Positions 1 to 8,383 of a stretch of DNA of 64,000 nt are shown here, in pieces. The notes under the pieces were generated by a model that worked only from the letters and a program-made list of their open reading frames with translations, did no database searches and was not told the origin of the DNA. The DNA comes from Pseudomonas lini (GTDB lineage Bacteria > Pseudomonadota > Gammaproteobacteria > Pseudomonadales > Pseudomonadaceae): assembly GCF_964063345.1 (NCBI RefSeq), contig NZ_OZ061318.1, positions 3,472,001-3,536,000 of the forward strand. Direction: 5' to 3'. Made by a program: the position numbers and the translations under genes. The first letter of the stretch is position 1. The number at the start of each line of letters is the position of its first letter.

Positions 1-2
1 CT

Positions 3-848
3 GCCTCCTCGAACGCCTCCCGCCGTGGTAGTGCCACGTCGCGGCGAATCCTCATCGGTCTTGGCTGGCTGGTCTTCGCACTGTTTTTGTTATTGCCGTT
101 GTTCATCGTGGTGTCCCAAGGCCTGAAGCTGGGCCTGGGGGCGTTCTTCACCGCGATCTTCGAGCCGGACGCCTTGTCGGCGTTGAAACTCACCGTGATT
201 GCGGTGCTGATTTCGGTGCCGCTGAACCTGGTGTTCGGTGTCAGCGCGGCGTGGTGCGTGAGCAAATACTCGTTCCGCGGCAAGAGCATGCTGGTGACCC
301 TGATCGACCTGCCGTTCTCGGTGTCGCCGGTGATCGCAGGTCTGGTCTACGTATTGATGTTCGGCGCCCAGGGCCTTTTCGGCCCGTGGTTGCAGGATCA
401 CGACATCCAGATCGTCTTCGCCTTGCCAGGCATTGTGCTGGCGACGATTTTCGTCACCGTGCCATTCGTGGCCCGTGAGTTGATCCCGCTGATGCAGGAA
501 CAAGGCACTCAGGAAGAAGAGGCCGCACGCCTGCTCGGCGCCAATGGCTGGCAGATGTTCTGGCACGTCACCGTTCCCAATATCAAATGGGGCCTGATCT
601 ATGGCGTGGTGCTCTGCACTGCGCGAGCGATGGGTGAGTTCGGTGCGGTGTCGGTGGTTTCCGGGCACATTCGCGGGGTGACCAACACTCTGCCGCTGCA
701 CGTCGAGATCCTCTACAACGAATACAACCACGTGGCCGCGTTCGCCGTGGCGAGCCTGTTGCTGATCCTGGCGCTCTTCATCCTGCTGCTCAAGCAGTGG
801 AGCGAAAACCGTATTAACCGCCTGCGCGCCAGCGCCGCGGAGGAATAA
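3..848 (+). CDS. cysW: Sulfate ABC transporter permease CysW (5' end outside window)
   Basis: Inner-membrane permease of the CysTWA sulfate/thiosulfate importer. The reading frame is open from base 3, so the start codon lies upstream of the window; the first visible ATG at 87 is internal to the first hydrophobic helix. Five or six hydrophobic segments are visible. The EAA coupling loop that contacts the ATPase is recognisable near the middle ([12 protein letters not shown]). The stop lies 3 nt before the cysA start, so the two are co-transcribed. Assignment as CysW rather than CysT rests on its position directly before cysA and on its overall sequence. Confidence 0.93.
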   Translation, partial: ASSNASRRGSATSRRILIGLGWLVFALFLLLPLFIVVSQGLKLGLGAFFTAIFEPDALSALKLTVIAVLISVPLNLVFGVSAAWCVSKYSFRGKSMLVTLIDLPFSVSPVIAGLVYVLMFGAQGLFGPWLQDHDIQIVFALPGIVLATIFVTVPFVARELIPLMQEQGTQEEEAARLLGANGWQMFWHVTVPNIKWGLIYGVVLCTARAMGEFGAVSVVSGHIRGVTNTLPLHVEILYNEYNHVAAFAVASLLLILALFILLLKQWSENRINRLRASAAEE

Positions 849-851
849 GTC

Positions 852-1841
852 ATGTCGATCGAAGTGCGTAACGTCAGCAAGAACTTCCACGCGTTCAAGG
901 CGCTGGACAACATCAGCCTGGACATTCAAAGCGGCGAGCTGGTGGCGCTGCTGGGGCCGTCCGGCTGCGGCAAAACCACGTTGCTGCGAATCATCGCCGG
1001 CCTGGAAACCCCGGATCAGGGCAACATCGTGTTTCATGGTGAAGACGTTTCCGGCCACGACGTGCGTGATCGCAATGTCGGTTTCGTGTTCCAGCACTAC
1101 GCCCTGTTCCGCCACATGACAGTGTTCGACAACGTCGCATTCGGCCTGCGCATGAAGCCAAAAAACCAGCGTCCGAATGAAAGCCAGATCGCGGTGAAAG
1201 TCCACGAACTGCTGAACATGGTGCAGCTGGATTGGTTGGCCGATCGCTACCCGGAACAACTCTCCGGCGGCCAGCGTCAGCGCATCGCGTTGGCCCGTGC
1301 CTTGGCGGTGGAGCCGAAAGTGTTGCTGCTCGACGAACCCTTCGGTGCCCTCGACGCCAAGGTCCGTAAAGAACTGCGTCGCTGGCTCGCACGGCTGCAC
1401 GAAGACATCAACCTGACCTCGGTGTTCGTGACCCACGACCAGGAAGAAGCAATGGAAGTCGCCGACCGGATCGTGGTGATGAACAAGGGTGTGATCGAAC
1501 AGATCGGCTCACCGGGTGACGTCTACGAAAACCCGGCCAGCGATTTCGTCTATCACTTCCTCGGCGATTCGAACCGTCTGCATTTGGGCGAAGACCGGCA
1601 CGTGCTGTTCCGTCCACACGAAGTGTCGTTGTCGCGCCATGAACTGGAAGACCACCACGCGGCTGAAGTGCGCGATATTCGTCCGCTGGGCGCTACCACG
1701 CGGGTGACGTTGAAGGTTGAAGGCCAGAGCGAGTTGATCGAAGCGGAAGTGGTGAAGGATCACGACAGCCTGGTTGGATTGGCGAAGGGTGAGACGTTGT
1801 TCTTCAAGCCCAAGGTTTGGCAGAAAGTCGCCAACATCTAA
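852..1841 (+). CDS. cysA: Sulfate/thiosulfate import ATP-binding protein CysA
   Basis: ATPase that powers sulfate/thiosulfate uptake with the CysTW permeases. Visible in order: Walker [10 protein letters not shown] (residues 35-43), ABC signature LSGGQRQR (137-144), Walker B LLLDEP with D161/E162, and H-loop His195. A C-terminal TOBE-like regulatory segment begins near residue 240. The length of 329 aa is normal for the family. The ATG follows an AGGA-type ribosome site that overlaps the end of cysW. It is the last gene of the operon; a REP pair follows within 10 nt of the stop. Confidence 0.95.
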   Translation: MSIEVRNVSKNFHAFKALDNISLDIQSGELVALLGPSGCGKTTLLRIIAGLETPDQGNIVFHGEDVSGHDVRDRNVGFVFQHYALFRHMTVFDNVAFGLRMKPKNQRPNESQIAVKVHELLNMVQLDWLADRYPEQLSGGQRQRIALARALAVEPKVLLLDEPFGALDAKVRKELRRWLARLHEDINLTSVFVTHDQEEAMEVADRIVVMNKGVIEQIGSPGDVYENPASDFVYHFLGDSNRLHLGEDRHVLFRPHEVSLSRHELEDHHAAEVRDIRPLGATTRVTLKVEGQSELIEAEVVKDHDSLVGLAKGETLFFKPKVWQKVANI

Positions 1842-1850
1842 AGCAAAAGC

Positions 1851-1940
1851 ATCGCGGGCAAGTCGGATCGCCGCACCGCCGCTCCCACAGGGGATTTGTG
1901 AACGACACAGATCACTGTGGGAGCGGGCTTGCCCGCGATG
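1851..1940. repeat. REP pair (REPIN), GCGGGCAAG/CTTGCCCGC family
   Basis: Two copies of the Pseudomonas REP sequence in inverted orientation. The right arm GAGCGGGCTTGCCCGCGATG is intact. The left arm is partly degraded, with 'AAGTCGGATCGCCGC' in place of the usual core. It lies between convergent cysA and the Mpo1-like gene and may act as a bidirectional transcript end. Confidence 0.85.
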
Positions 1941-1945
1941 GCGTC

Positions 1946-2464
1946 CTACACCGCTGCGTTTTTCTGACGCAAACGCACACCCCCCACCCGCGCCTCGATC
2001 TGCTCTTTCAGCTCATGCCGCAACCCGAGCAAAAACGCCAACTCAACCACGACAAACAACGGCCCGACAATCAACCCCGTCACGTCATCGACAAACGCCG
2101 GTTTGCGTCCCTCGTAATGATGACCGACAAACTGAATCGCCCATCCCAGCACAAACATCCCGATGCCGCTGGCCAGCCAAACCAGCGTACTTTGCTGTGC
2201 GAGAACCTGACCCGCCCAAATGCACAGACCGAGCAACACGGTCATCAACACCCCAAGACGCACCTCCAGGCGCAGGTAAAACCACGCCGATGCCATCGCG
2301 ACCAGCACCGCCGGCGAAACCCAGCCTGCGCCCCATTGCGGCCGCGACAGCAATACCGCGACCGCCACTACAATCAGCGGGATACCGATAAAGTGGCTGG
2401 CGATATTGCGCGGGTCACGGTGGTAGGCGGCGTATTGACTGAGATGGTCAACGAGGCTTTTCAT
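1946..2464 (-). CDS. Mpo1-like (DUF962) membrane protein
   Basis: 172-aa multi-pass membrane protein of the DUF962/Mpo1 family. Yeast Mpo1 is an iron-dependent dioxygenase acting on 2-hydroxy fatty acids. The family's histidine motifs are visible: H-x8-H near the N terminus (AAYHRDPRNIASH) and the later QFVGHHYEG. Four hydrophobic stretches follow the first motif. The start at 2464 is chosen because AGGAGGAAT lies just upstream; a longer frame to 2557 would run into the regulator on the other strand. Activity on lipid is family-based inference. It is divergent from the Crp/Fnr gene, with 85 nt between the starts. Confidence 0.8.
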   Translation of the reverse strand: MKSLVDHLSQYAAYHRDPRNIASHFIGIPLIVVAVAVLLSRPQWGAGWVSPAVLVAMASAWFYLRLEVRLGVLMTVLLGLCIWAGQVLAQQSTLVWLASGIGMFVLGWAIQFVGHHYEGRKPAFVDDVTGLIVGPLFVVVELAFLLGLRHELKEQIEARVGGVRLRQKNAAV

Positions 2465-2549
2465 TGTTATTCCTCCTGTAGGGTGATGGATGATGCGCCG
2501 GGTTTCATCTCTCGCTCTGTCAGCCAGGCGACAATCTCCAGGAGTTTTC

Positions 2550-3236
2550 ATGGACATGCAGGTTTGGCGTTCGCGCCTGGATACGGGGCAGTGGTTCAGT
2601 CATTTACCTGTTCCCTTACAGGATAGTCTGCTGGCTGCGGCCCGAATTCGGCGCCTGCCGTCGGGGCAACTGCTGTTCAAACGCGGTGATCCGCCGTGCG
2701 GGCTGTATGCAGTGCTCGAAGGTTCGGTGCGCATCGGCGCGGTGAGCGAGCAGGGCAAGGAGGCGCTGCTGAGCCTGGTGGAAGCGCCGCACTGGTTCGG
2801 CGAAATCTGCCTGTTCGATGGCCAGCCGAGAACCCACGATGCCTACGCCGTTGGCCAGTGCACCCTGTTGCACATCCCGCAGGCGACGCTACTGAAGTTG
2901 CTCGACCAACAACCGGAATACTGGCGGCAACTGGCGTTGCTGATGAGTCACAAACTGCGCCTGACCTTCATCAACCTCGAACAGCTAAGCCTGATGCCAG
3001 CCCCGGCGCGCCTGGCCCATCGCTTGCTGATGATCGCCGAGGGTTACGGCGAAATCGATCCTCCGCGCCGTGTTCTGCAACTGCCTCAGGAGCAATTGGC
3101 GTCGATGTTGTCGCTGTCGCGCCAGACCACTAATCAGATTCTCAAGGATTTGCAGGGGCAGGGGATTCTGAATCTCAGGTATGGCGAGATCGAGATTCTG
3201 GATGCGGAGCGGTTGCGGGCGTTGGCGGGGATTTGA
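2550..3236 (+). CDS. Crp/Fnr-family transcriptional regulator
   Basis: 228-aa regulator with an N-terminal cyclic-nucleotide-binding-type beta-roll (about residues 15-130, with GEICLFDGQPRT resembling the phosphate-binding cassette). A dimerisation helix and a C-terminal winged helix-turn-helix (about 165-215, LASMLSLSRQTTNQILK) follow. No N-terminal cysteine cluster is present, so it is not an Fnr/Anr oxygen sensor. The start at 2550 follows CAGGAG with 7-nt spacing. The ligand and targets are not evident; the divergent Mpo1-like gene is the nearest candidate target. Confidence 0.85.
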   Translation: MDMQVWRSRLDTGQWFSHLPVPLQDSLLAAARIRRLPSGQLLFKRGDPPCGLYAVLEGSVRIGAVSEQGKEALLSLVEAPHWFGEICLFDGQPRTHDAYAVGQCTLLHIPQATLLKLLDQQPEYWRQLALLMSHKLRLTFINLEQLSLMPAPARLAHRLLMIAEGYGEIDPPRRVLQLPQEQLASMLSLSRQTTNQILKDLQGQGILNLRYGEIEILDAERLRALAGI

Positions 3237-3254
3237 AAAAACATCACAGCCCTC

Positions 3255-3282
3255 TGTAGGCGCTGCCGAAGGCTGCGATCTT
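3255..3282. repeat. Single REP-like element, GTAGG..GGCTGCGATC family
   Basis: A short copy of the element seen more fully around 37.65 and 38.9 kb: TGTAGG-x-GCTGCCGAAGG-CTGCGATCTT. It lies in the 120-nt gap after the Crp/Fnr gene. It is a different REP family from the GCGGGCAAG type. Confidence 0.6.
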
Positions 3283-3356
3283 TCAAACCGCCACGGTATT
3301 GGTGGGCTTTATCCGCCAACGCGCCTAGCCTGTGACGACGATAATCGAGGTGTGCC

Positions 3357-3722
3357 ATGCGTGTATTGCTAGTGGAAGACGAATCCGAGACCGCCAGCCT
3401 CCTGGCCAAAGGCCTGAGCGAGGCGAGTTACGCGGTGGATGTGGCGCTCAATGGCATGGACGGCCGGCGCTTTATCGAATCCGGCGAATACGAACTGATC
3501 ATCCTCGACGTGATGCTGCCGGGGCTCAACGGCTGGCAGTTGCTGCAGCAGATCCGCAAGCTCGGCGACACGCCCGTGCTGCTCCTCACCACCAAGGACG
3601 GCATCGAAGATCGCCTGCGCGGGCTGGAATTGCATGAGGATGATTACCTGCTCAAGCCGTTTGCCGTCAGTGAACTGGTGAAGCGGGTGCGCAAGCTGTT
3701 GCGGCGGGATCGCGGTCGATAG
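3357..3722 (+). CDS. Receiver-only response regulator (no output domain)
   Basis: 121-aa protein made of one CheY-like receiver domain. The acid pair E7/D8, phospho-acceptor D51 (ILDVMLPG) and the KPF switch motif are present. The sequence resembles the N-terminal half of OmpR-family regulators. It stops directly after the last receiver helix (RKLLRRDRGR), where the linker to a winged helix would begin, and no DNA-binding coding sequence follows; a REP pair starts 29 nt later. It may be a true single-domain regulator or a truncated OmpR-type gene. No histidine kinase gene is adjacent. Confidence 0.75.
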   Translation: MRVLLVEDESETASLLAKGLSEASYAVDVALNGMDGRRFIESGEYELIILDVMLPGLNGWQLLQQIRKLGDTPVLLLTTKDGIEDRLRGLELHEDDYLLKPFAVSELVKRVRKLLRRDRGR

Positions 3723-3750
3723 CGGTTTCAGTGGTGTTTGAGAAATTGCT

Positions 3751-3843
3751 ATCGCGGGCAAGCCCGCTCCCACAGTGGTTCTGGGTGAATCACAGTGTTG
3801 TGAGCAACCGAAACCCCTGTGGGAGCGAGGCTTGCCCGCGAAG
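3751..3843. repeat. REP pair (REPIN), GCGGGCAAG family
   Basis: Inverted pair: ATCGCGGGCAAGCCCGCTCC on the left and GTGGGAGCGAGGCTTGCCCG on the right, separated by about 50 nt. It sits between the convergent receiver gene and the AraC-type gene. Confidence 0.9.
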
Positions 3844-3876
3844 AGGCCGGAACATACAAAATACCTCTCGGATCTG

Positions 3877-4881
3877 TCACCCCAACCCATCCCGAAATTG
3901 CCCCGGCGTCATCCCGGTCCAGCGTTTGAACGCACGACTGAAGCTGCTGGTGTCGGCGAATCCCAGCAGATAACTGATCTCACCCAACGAGCACAGCGGA
4001 TCGCGCAGGTGCAGCAGCGCCAGGTTTTCCCGGCTTTCGTTGAGCAGCGTATCGAATCGACAACCCTCGTCCGCCAAGTGCCGTTGCAGGCTGCGCAGAC
4101 TCAAGTGCAGCGCATGGGCGATGCATTCGGCCGACGGCTCGCCTTCGGGTAATTGCTCTTCAATGGCGTCGCGAACCTTGCGCTCCCAGGTCAGGGGTTT
4201 GAGTTGCGCCAGGGTGCGTTTGAGCACGGTTTCGTTGTGCTCGGCGAGTTCCGGGTTGGCGTCGTCCAGGTGACTCTCGAAGTCCAGCAGGGCGAACTCC
4301 AGTCGGTCTTCATCGGCGTTGAAATACACCGGTGAGCGGAACACTTTGTGCCATTGATGCGGGTCGGCAGGTTCCGGACGGCGCAGATAAACCGCCAGCG
4401 GGGCGTAGTCACGGCCCAGGCGATTGCGGCAAGTGCGCACGTAAATCGCCGCGAAGGCATCGATGGCCTCGAAGGCTGGCGCGGGGTTGCCTTGGGGGAT
4501 TTTCAGGCGGAAGCGGTAGCGATCCTCGGTGCGGATCAACTCCAGATCCAGTGCGTTGCTGACCACTTGGTGATAACGCACGATGCGCTCGAACACCTCC
4601 CGCAGGCTGCCGCTGGCCACCAACGCATAACCCAGCGCATGAAACGTGGTGGGGCTGACGAAACGCGACACCCGCAAGCCAATCGCCGGATCGCCGCTGA
4701 CCTGAACCGCGATTTGCCACAGGCGGGTGGTAGCGGATAACGGGTAACGGGCGTTCGGGTCGTCCATCAACTGCGGGTCGAGCCCCGCCTGTTGGCACAG
4801 GGCGGTGCTGTCGAGCCCCAGCGCATCGAGCTGCTTGCGCAGGGCGCGGGTCCAGCTGGCGAGTGAGGTCGGTTCAGTCAT
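3877..4881 (-). CDS. AraC-family transcriptional regulator
   Basis: 334-aa regulator with an N-terminal arabinose-binding-like sensory domain (roughly residues 20-210) and a C-terminal AraC helix-turn-helix pair (about 235-330; second helix region GEISYLLGFADTSSFSRAFKRWTG is typical). It resembles the OruR/ArgR-type branch. It is divergent from the fatty-acid desaturase with 96 nt between the starts, so it probably controls that gene. The start at 4881 is the best match to family length, though its ribosome site is weak; a further 26 codons upstream are in frame. Confidence 0.85.
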   Translation of the reverse strand: MTEPTSLASWTRALRKQLDALGLDSTALCQQAGLDPQLMDDPNARYPLSATTRLWQIAVQVSGDPAIGLRVSRFVSPTTFHALGYALVASGSLREVFERIVRYHQVVSNALDLELIRTEDRYRFRLKIPQGNPAPAFEAIDAFAAIYVRTCRNRLGRDYAPLAVYLRRPEPADPHQWHKVFRSPVYFNADEDRLEFALLDFESHLDDANPELAEHNETVLKRTLAQLKPLTWERKVRDAIEEQLPEGEPSAECIAHALHLSLRSLQRHLADEGCRFDTLLNESRENLALLHLRDPLCSLGEISYLLGFADTSSFSRAFKRWTGMTPGQFRDGLG

Positions 4882-4977
4882 GTTGGCGCGTCCGGTCAAC
4901 AGGTTGGCGTTCACGGCTACCGCTCTGTAAAGCATGGCAAGGCAGGATGCGAACATCAATAACCAGAGGATGGAAGC

Positions 4978-6051
4978 ATGGACGGTACTTCTGCAAGTCC
5001 CCAGCGACTGAATGCAGCACAGCGATCAGCGCATATTCGCGAGGTGGTATTGGCCAAGGGCGTCGAACTGCGTCAGCGCTACCCGATTCTCAACCATCAG
5101 GACGCCTTGGGCGCGGGCATTCTGGCCTTCGCGTTGGTCGGGATGATCGGTTCGGCAGCGCTGTACATCACCGGGTACATGACCTGGTGGGTATGCCTGT
5201 TGCTCAACGCGTTTTTCGCCTCGCTGACCCATGAACTGGAGCATGACCTGATCCATAGCATGTATTTCCGCAAACAGCGGGTGCCGCACAACCTGATGAT
5301 GGGCCTGGTGTGGCTGGCGCGGCCGAGCACCATTAATCCATGGGTCCGCCGCCATTTGCACCTCAACCATCACAAGGTGTCCGGCACCGAAGCCGACATG
5401 GAAGAGCGGGCGATCACCAACGGTGAGCCCTGGGGCATCGCGCGGCTGTTGATGGTCGGCGACAACGTGATGTCGGCGTTTATCCGCATGCTGCGGGTCA
5501 ATACCCGGGCGCACAAGTTCAGCATCATCAAGCGTTCTCTGAAAGTCTATGCGCCACTGGCACTGGTGCATTGGGGGGCGTGGTACGTGTTTCTCGGTTT
5601 TCACGCCGCCAATGGCATTGCGCATCTGTTGGGTGCGCCTATCGAATGGACGGCGACTACATTGGCGGTGATGCAAGTGATCGACATCGCTGCCGTGGTG
5701 ATCATCGGCCCTAACGTGTTGCGCACGTTCTGTCTGCACTTTGTCAGCTCGAACATGCACTACTACGGTGACGTGGAGCCGGGCAATGTGATCCAGCAAA
5801 CGCAGGTGTTGAACCCTTGGTGGATGTGGCCGTTGCAAGCATTCTGCTTCAACTTTGGCAGCAGCCACGGGGTCCATCACTTTGTGGTGAAGGAGCCGTT
5901 TTACATCCGTCAGATGACCGTCCCGGTGGCGCATAAGGTAATGCGCGAGATGGGGGTGCGGTTCAATGATTTCGGGACGTTCGGACGGGCGAACCGGTTT
6001 GTGCGCAAGGAATCCGTAGGGGCGCAGGAGGTGCGTGCCGCTCGGGTTTGA
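4978..6051 (+). CDS. Membrane fatty-acid desaturase / alkane hydroxylase-like di-iron protein
   Basis: 357-aa integral membrane protein with the three histidine boxes of the desaturase superfamily: HELEHD (near residue 83), HLHLNHH (near 125) and HGVHHF (near 300). These bind the di-iron centre that introduces a double bond or hydroxyl group into a lipid acyl chain. Hydrophobic pairs surround the boxes. The ATG at 4978 follows AGAGGATGGAAGC. The divergent AraC regulator suggests inducible expression, similar in layout to DesT/DesB-type regulation but with a different regulator family. The substrate is not determinable from sequence. Confidence 0.85.
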   Translation: MDGTSASPQRLNAAQRSAHIREVVLAKGVELRQRYPILNHQDALGAGILAFALVGMIGSAALYITGYMTWWVCLLLNAFFASLTHELEHDLIHSMYFRKQRVPHNLMMGLVWLARPSTINPWVRRHLHLNHHKVSGTEADMEERAITNGEPWGIARLLMVGDNVMSAFIRMLRVNTRAHKFSIIKRSLKVYAPLALVHWGAWYVFLGFHAANGIAHLLGAPIEWTATTLAVMQVIDIAAVVIIGPNVLRTFCLHFVSSNMHYYGDVEPGNVIQQTQVLNPWWMWPLQAFCFNFGSSHGVHHFVVKEPFYIRQMTVPVAHKVMREMGVRFNDFGTFGRANRFVRKESVGAQEVRAARV

Positions 6052-6146
6052 GAGAAGTGCCCGGAAACTCAGAGGACGCTGGTCATAAATTTGACCCAAA
6101 GGAACGTTACGTTGTGTCGCAAGCAGCGGTGGCTTGAGTGCATCGC

Positions 6147-6224
6147 AATGATTGGTATATGCGTTTTTGACCTAATAAAGTAATTAAATATTCCTTTATT
6201 AGATAACCGTTTCAGCCAATCATT
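6147..6224. other. AT-rich nested inverted repeats
   Basis: Within the 480-nt gap after the desaturase, two perfect inverted repeats are nested. AATGATTGG (6147-6155) pairs with CCAATCATT (6216-6224). Inside it, TAATAAAG (6173-6180) pairs with CTTTATTA (6194-6201). The stretch is far more AT-rich than the surroundings. It may be a promoter/operator for the short transcript that would end at the terminator at 6269-6304. Confidence 0.55.
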
Positions 6225-6304
6225 CACATCCCCGCGATGTGGTTCGCGCTAACAGATTTTGAGTTTCCGGGGCCGTCTCCTTGGCAGGGTGCGGCCCCTT
6301 TTTT
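6225..6304 (+). ncRNA. Candidate small RNA ending at a strong terminator
   Basis: No gene lies between 6052 and 6531. A hairpin CGCGA-loop-TCGCG (6233-6248) is followed by an independent terminator at 6269-6304, more than 200 nt after the desaturase stop. An AT-rich patch just upstream contains TTGACC at 6167-6172, a possible -35 with only a weak -10. A short transcript of about 80-110 nt would fit. I do not recognise it as a named Pseudomonas sRNA. Confidence 0.3.
6269..6304 (+). terminator. Rho-independent terminator
   Basis: Stem GGGGCCG (6269-6275) pairs with CGGCCCC (6292-6298), followed by six T's. It could end a desaturase transcript or a separate small RNA. Confidence 0.8.
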
Positions 6305-6324
6305 ATTCCTGGCAAACACCAAAC

Positions 6325-6418
6325 CCTGTGGGAGCGAGCCTGCTCGCGATGGCGTCGTCACATCCAACATGGATGGTGACTGATCTACCGCTATCGCGAG
6401 CAGGCTCGCCCCCACAGG
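6325..6418. repeat. REP pair (REPIN), GCGAGCAGGCTCGC variant
   Basis: Inverted arms CTGTGGGAGCGAGCCTGCTC and TCGCGAGCAGGCTCGC with a 46-nt middle. It follows the terminator and precedes the hydrolase promoter. Confidence 0.9.
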
Positions 6419-6531
6419 AATCGGTTTTATATTCGATATAGGTCTTAATAAATAGCTTCTTATTCCTTAACGAATATAACTCTCCTCCCTATACTCGGTC
6501 ACGAACAGACACGCAGCAGGAGAGCTCCCCC

Positions 6532-7113
6532 ATGCGCAACGAATCAATTCGCTACCTGATTGTGCCGGGCTGGCAAGGATCGCCAGAAGATCATTGGCAA
6601 ACCCATTGGCAGAACAGCCTGCCAAACAGTGCGCGGGTGGAGCAGGCCGACTGGCTGACGCCTCGTCGTGAGGACTGGGTCGCGGCACTGGCCGAAGCGA
6701 TTGCCGCCGACAGTACGCCAGTGATTCTGATCGCCCACAGCCTGGGCTGCATCACCGTCGCCCATTGGGCGGCCACGGCACCATTGCCATTTTTGCGTCA
6801 GGTACGCGGCGCGTTACTGGTCGCGCCAGCGGACGTCGAGCGCCCGGCTTGCGCGCCGGCCCTGCGCAACTTCGCACCGATCCCGACCTATTTGCTGCCA
6901 TTCCCGAGCCAGGTCGTCAGCTCCGACAACGACAGCGCCGTGAGCGCGCCACGAGCGCTTGAACTGGCGCGTCAGTGGGGCGCCGAGGCGGGGATTTTAT
7001 CGGGTGCCGGGCACATCAACGTGAAGTCCGGTCACCAGCGCTGGGAGCAGGGCTTTGCGTACCTCTATCGTCTGCAAAACCGCATGGAACAGCACGCCCT
7101 GCGCCGTGCTTGA
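6532..7113 (+). CDS. RBBP9/YdeN-type serine hydrolase
   Basis: 193-aa alpha/beta hydrolase of the RBBP9/YdeN family. The nucleophile motif AHSLG (near residue 68), an aspartate in SSDND (near 130) and a histidine in GAGHIN (near 158) form the likely triad. No signal peptide is present, so it is cytoplasmic. The ATG follows CAGGAGAGCTCCCCC. The upstream stretch 6430-6500 is AT-rich (TTATTCCTTAACGAATATAAC), like the upstream regions of other sulfur genes here. It is followed after 57 nt by the sigma-54 activator-like gene and probably shares its transcript. The substrate is unknown. Confidence 0.85.
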   Translation: MRNESIRYLIVPGWQGSPEDHWQTHWQNSLPNSARVEQADWLTPRREDWVAALAEAIAADSTPVILIAHSLGCITVAHWAATAPLPFLRQVRGALLVAPADVERPACAPALRNFAPIPTYLLPFPSQVVSSDNDSAVSAPRALELARQWGAEAGILSGAGHINVKSGHQRWEQGFAYLYRLQNRMEQHALRRA

Positions 7114-7170
7114 ACCATTATTTTATTGAACGCCCCCCGTCTCCCCGGCGGTTTTGGGCGGGAGTCTGCC

Positions 7171-8103
7171 ATGAGCTTGCATGAAACATTCGGTCAGCCG
7201 CTGCTGACCTTTCCCGATGCGGAAAAAAGCCCGCTGAGCATTCGCGCCAAGGCGTTGGTGTTCGTCGATCCGCGTTCCCGACAGTTGCGCCAGGAGCTGG
7301 AGCAACTGGCGCCACGTTCGATTTCGGTATTGATCCGCGGTGAAACCGGCAGCGGTAAAGAGCTGCTGGCGCGACACATCCATCGTGCCAGTGACCGTGG
7401 TGGATTGTTCGTGTCAGTCAATTGCGGGGCGATCAGCCCGACCTACGCCGATGCTGAACTTTTCGGCTATGCCGCCGGCAGTTACAGCGGCTCGGCCAGC
7501 AGTCGCGCTGGCTGGTTTGGTTCGGCCAATGGCGGCACGCTCTATCTGGACGAGATTGGCGACCTGCCGCTGCCGATCCAGATCAAGTTGCTCGCCGCCC
7601 TGGAAAACCACGAAGTCACCCGCGTCGGCGCTCAGCAGCCAAGCCCGGTGGACGTGCGTCTGGTGGCCGCCACCAGCATTGATCTGGCCCAGGCGGTGGC
7701 TGCCGGGAAATTCCATGAGCGGCTTTATCACTACCTCAGCGAAGGCCAACTCGAACTGCCGGCCTTGCGCGAACGGGTGGGCGATATCTTGTCGCTGGCC
7801 GAATACTTCCTCGGCATCTACAGCCAACGCCTCGACCTTCCGGTGCCATTGATCAGCGACGCCGCGCAGCATCTGCTGGAGCAGCACAGTTGGCCGGGCA
7901 ACACCCGGGAACTGGAGAACGTCATTCACTTTGCGCTGCTGGTGAGTACCGGCGACGAGATTTTGCCGGAGCATTTGAATCTGCCCGAGGCGAGTGTGTC
8001 GCTGGTGACGATCGAGCAGCAACTCAAACAAATTCTCGGCAACGGTTCCGCCGCCGAGAAAGACGCCTTGAAAAAACTGCTCAAAGCCACCGGGCTTTTG
8101 TAG
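7171..8103 (+). CDS. Sigma-54 activator-like AAA+ ATPase without a visible DNA-binding domain
   Basis: 310-aa protein resembling SfnR-type enhancer-binding proteins that switch on sulfone/sulfonate genes. Walker A GETGSGKE (residues 57-64), Walker B TLYLDEIG (123-130) and the sensor-II region WPGNTRELENV are intact. The sigma-54 contact loop, normally GAFTGA, reads GSYSGS at 103-108. After the AAA+ domain only about 35 residues remain and no Fis-type helix-turn-helix is seen. No N-terminal sensory domain is present. The start at 7171 follows GGGAGTCTGCC. It may have lost direct promoter binding or work with a partner. Confidence 0.8.
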   Translation: MSLHETFGQPLLTFPDAEKSPLSIRAKALVFVDPRSRQLRQELEQLAPRSISVLIRGETGSGKELLARHIHRASDRGGLFVSVNCGAISPTYADAELFGYAAGSYSGSASSRAGWFGSANGGTLYLDEIGDLPLPIQIKLLAALENHEVTRVGAQQPSPVDVRLVAATSIDLAQAVAAGKFHERLYHYLSEGQLELPALRERVGDILSLAEYFLGIYSQRLDLPVPLISDAAQHLLEQHSWPGNTRELENVIHFALLVSTGDEILPEHLNLPEASVSLVTIEQQLKQILGNGSAAEKDALKKLLKATGLL

Positions 8104-8190
8104 GAGCGAAGCTTGCTCGCGAAAGCGGTGTGCCAGGCAACATTAATGTCGATTGAGACTCCCACTTCGCGGGCAAGCCTCGCTCCTACA
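8101..8190. repeat. REP pair, CTTGCTCGCGAA / TTCGCGGGCAAG variant
   Basis: Inverted arms TAGGAGCGAAGCTTGCTCGC and TTCGCGGGCAAGCCTCGCTC. The left arm overlaps the stop codon of the preceding gene. Confidence 0.85.
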
Positions 8191-8204
8191 GGGTTTTGCG
8201 CGAG

Positions 8205-8383
8205 TTAGATTTGCATGAACAAAATGGAATATGAAAGTGAATAAAAGATATTGTTCGGGAATAAAAAATCCCGGTATTGTCCGCGTCACGCCAGCGATAG
8301 CACTTCAATAGCACTTACAAAAACCACTCGTAATAAACAAGCCGTCGTCGATCACGACCGCGATTTTTCGATAAGGACACTGC
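8205..8383 (+). promoter_or_regulatory. AT-rich promoter region of the MetQ-like gene
   Basis: The stretch 8215-8275 is AT-rich, with repeated GAATA/TATTG blocks (GAATATGAAAGTGAATAAAA and TTCGGGAATAAAA). This is the style of upstream sequence seen at several sulfur-supply genes in the window. CysB control is an inference; CysB sites are too loose to call by eye. Confidence 0.35.

Noticed and set aside
90..1436. Long minus-strand frame antisense to cysW/cysA (448 codons)
   Set aside because: Histidine/glutamine-rich translation typical of the antisense of a GC-rich gene; real ABC transporter genes lie on the plus strand.
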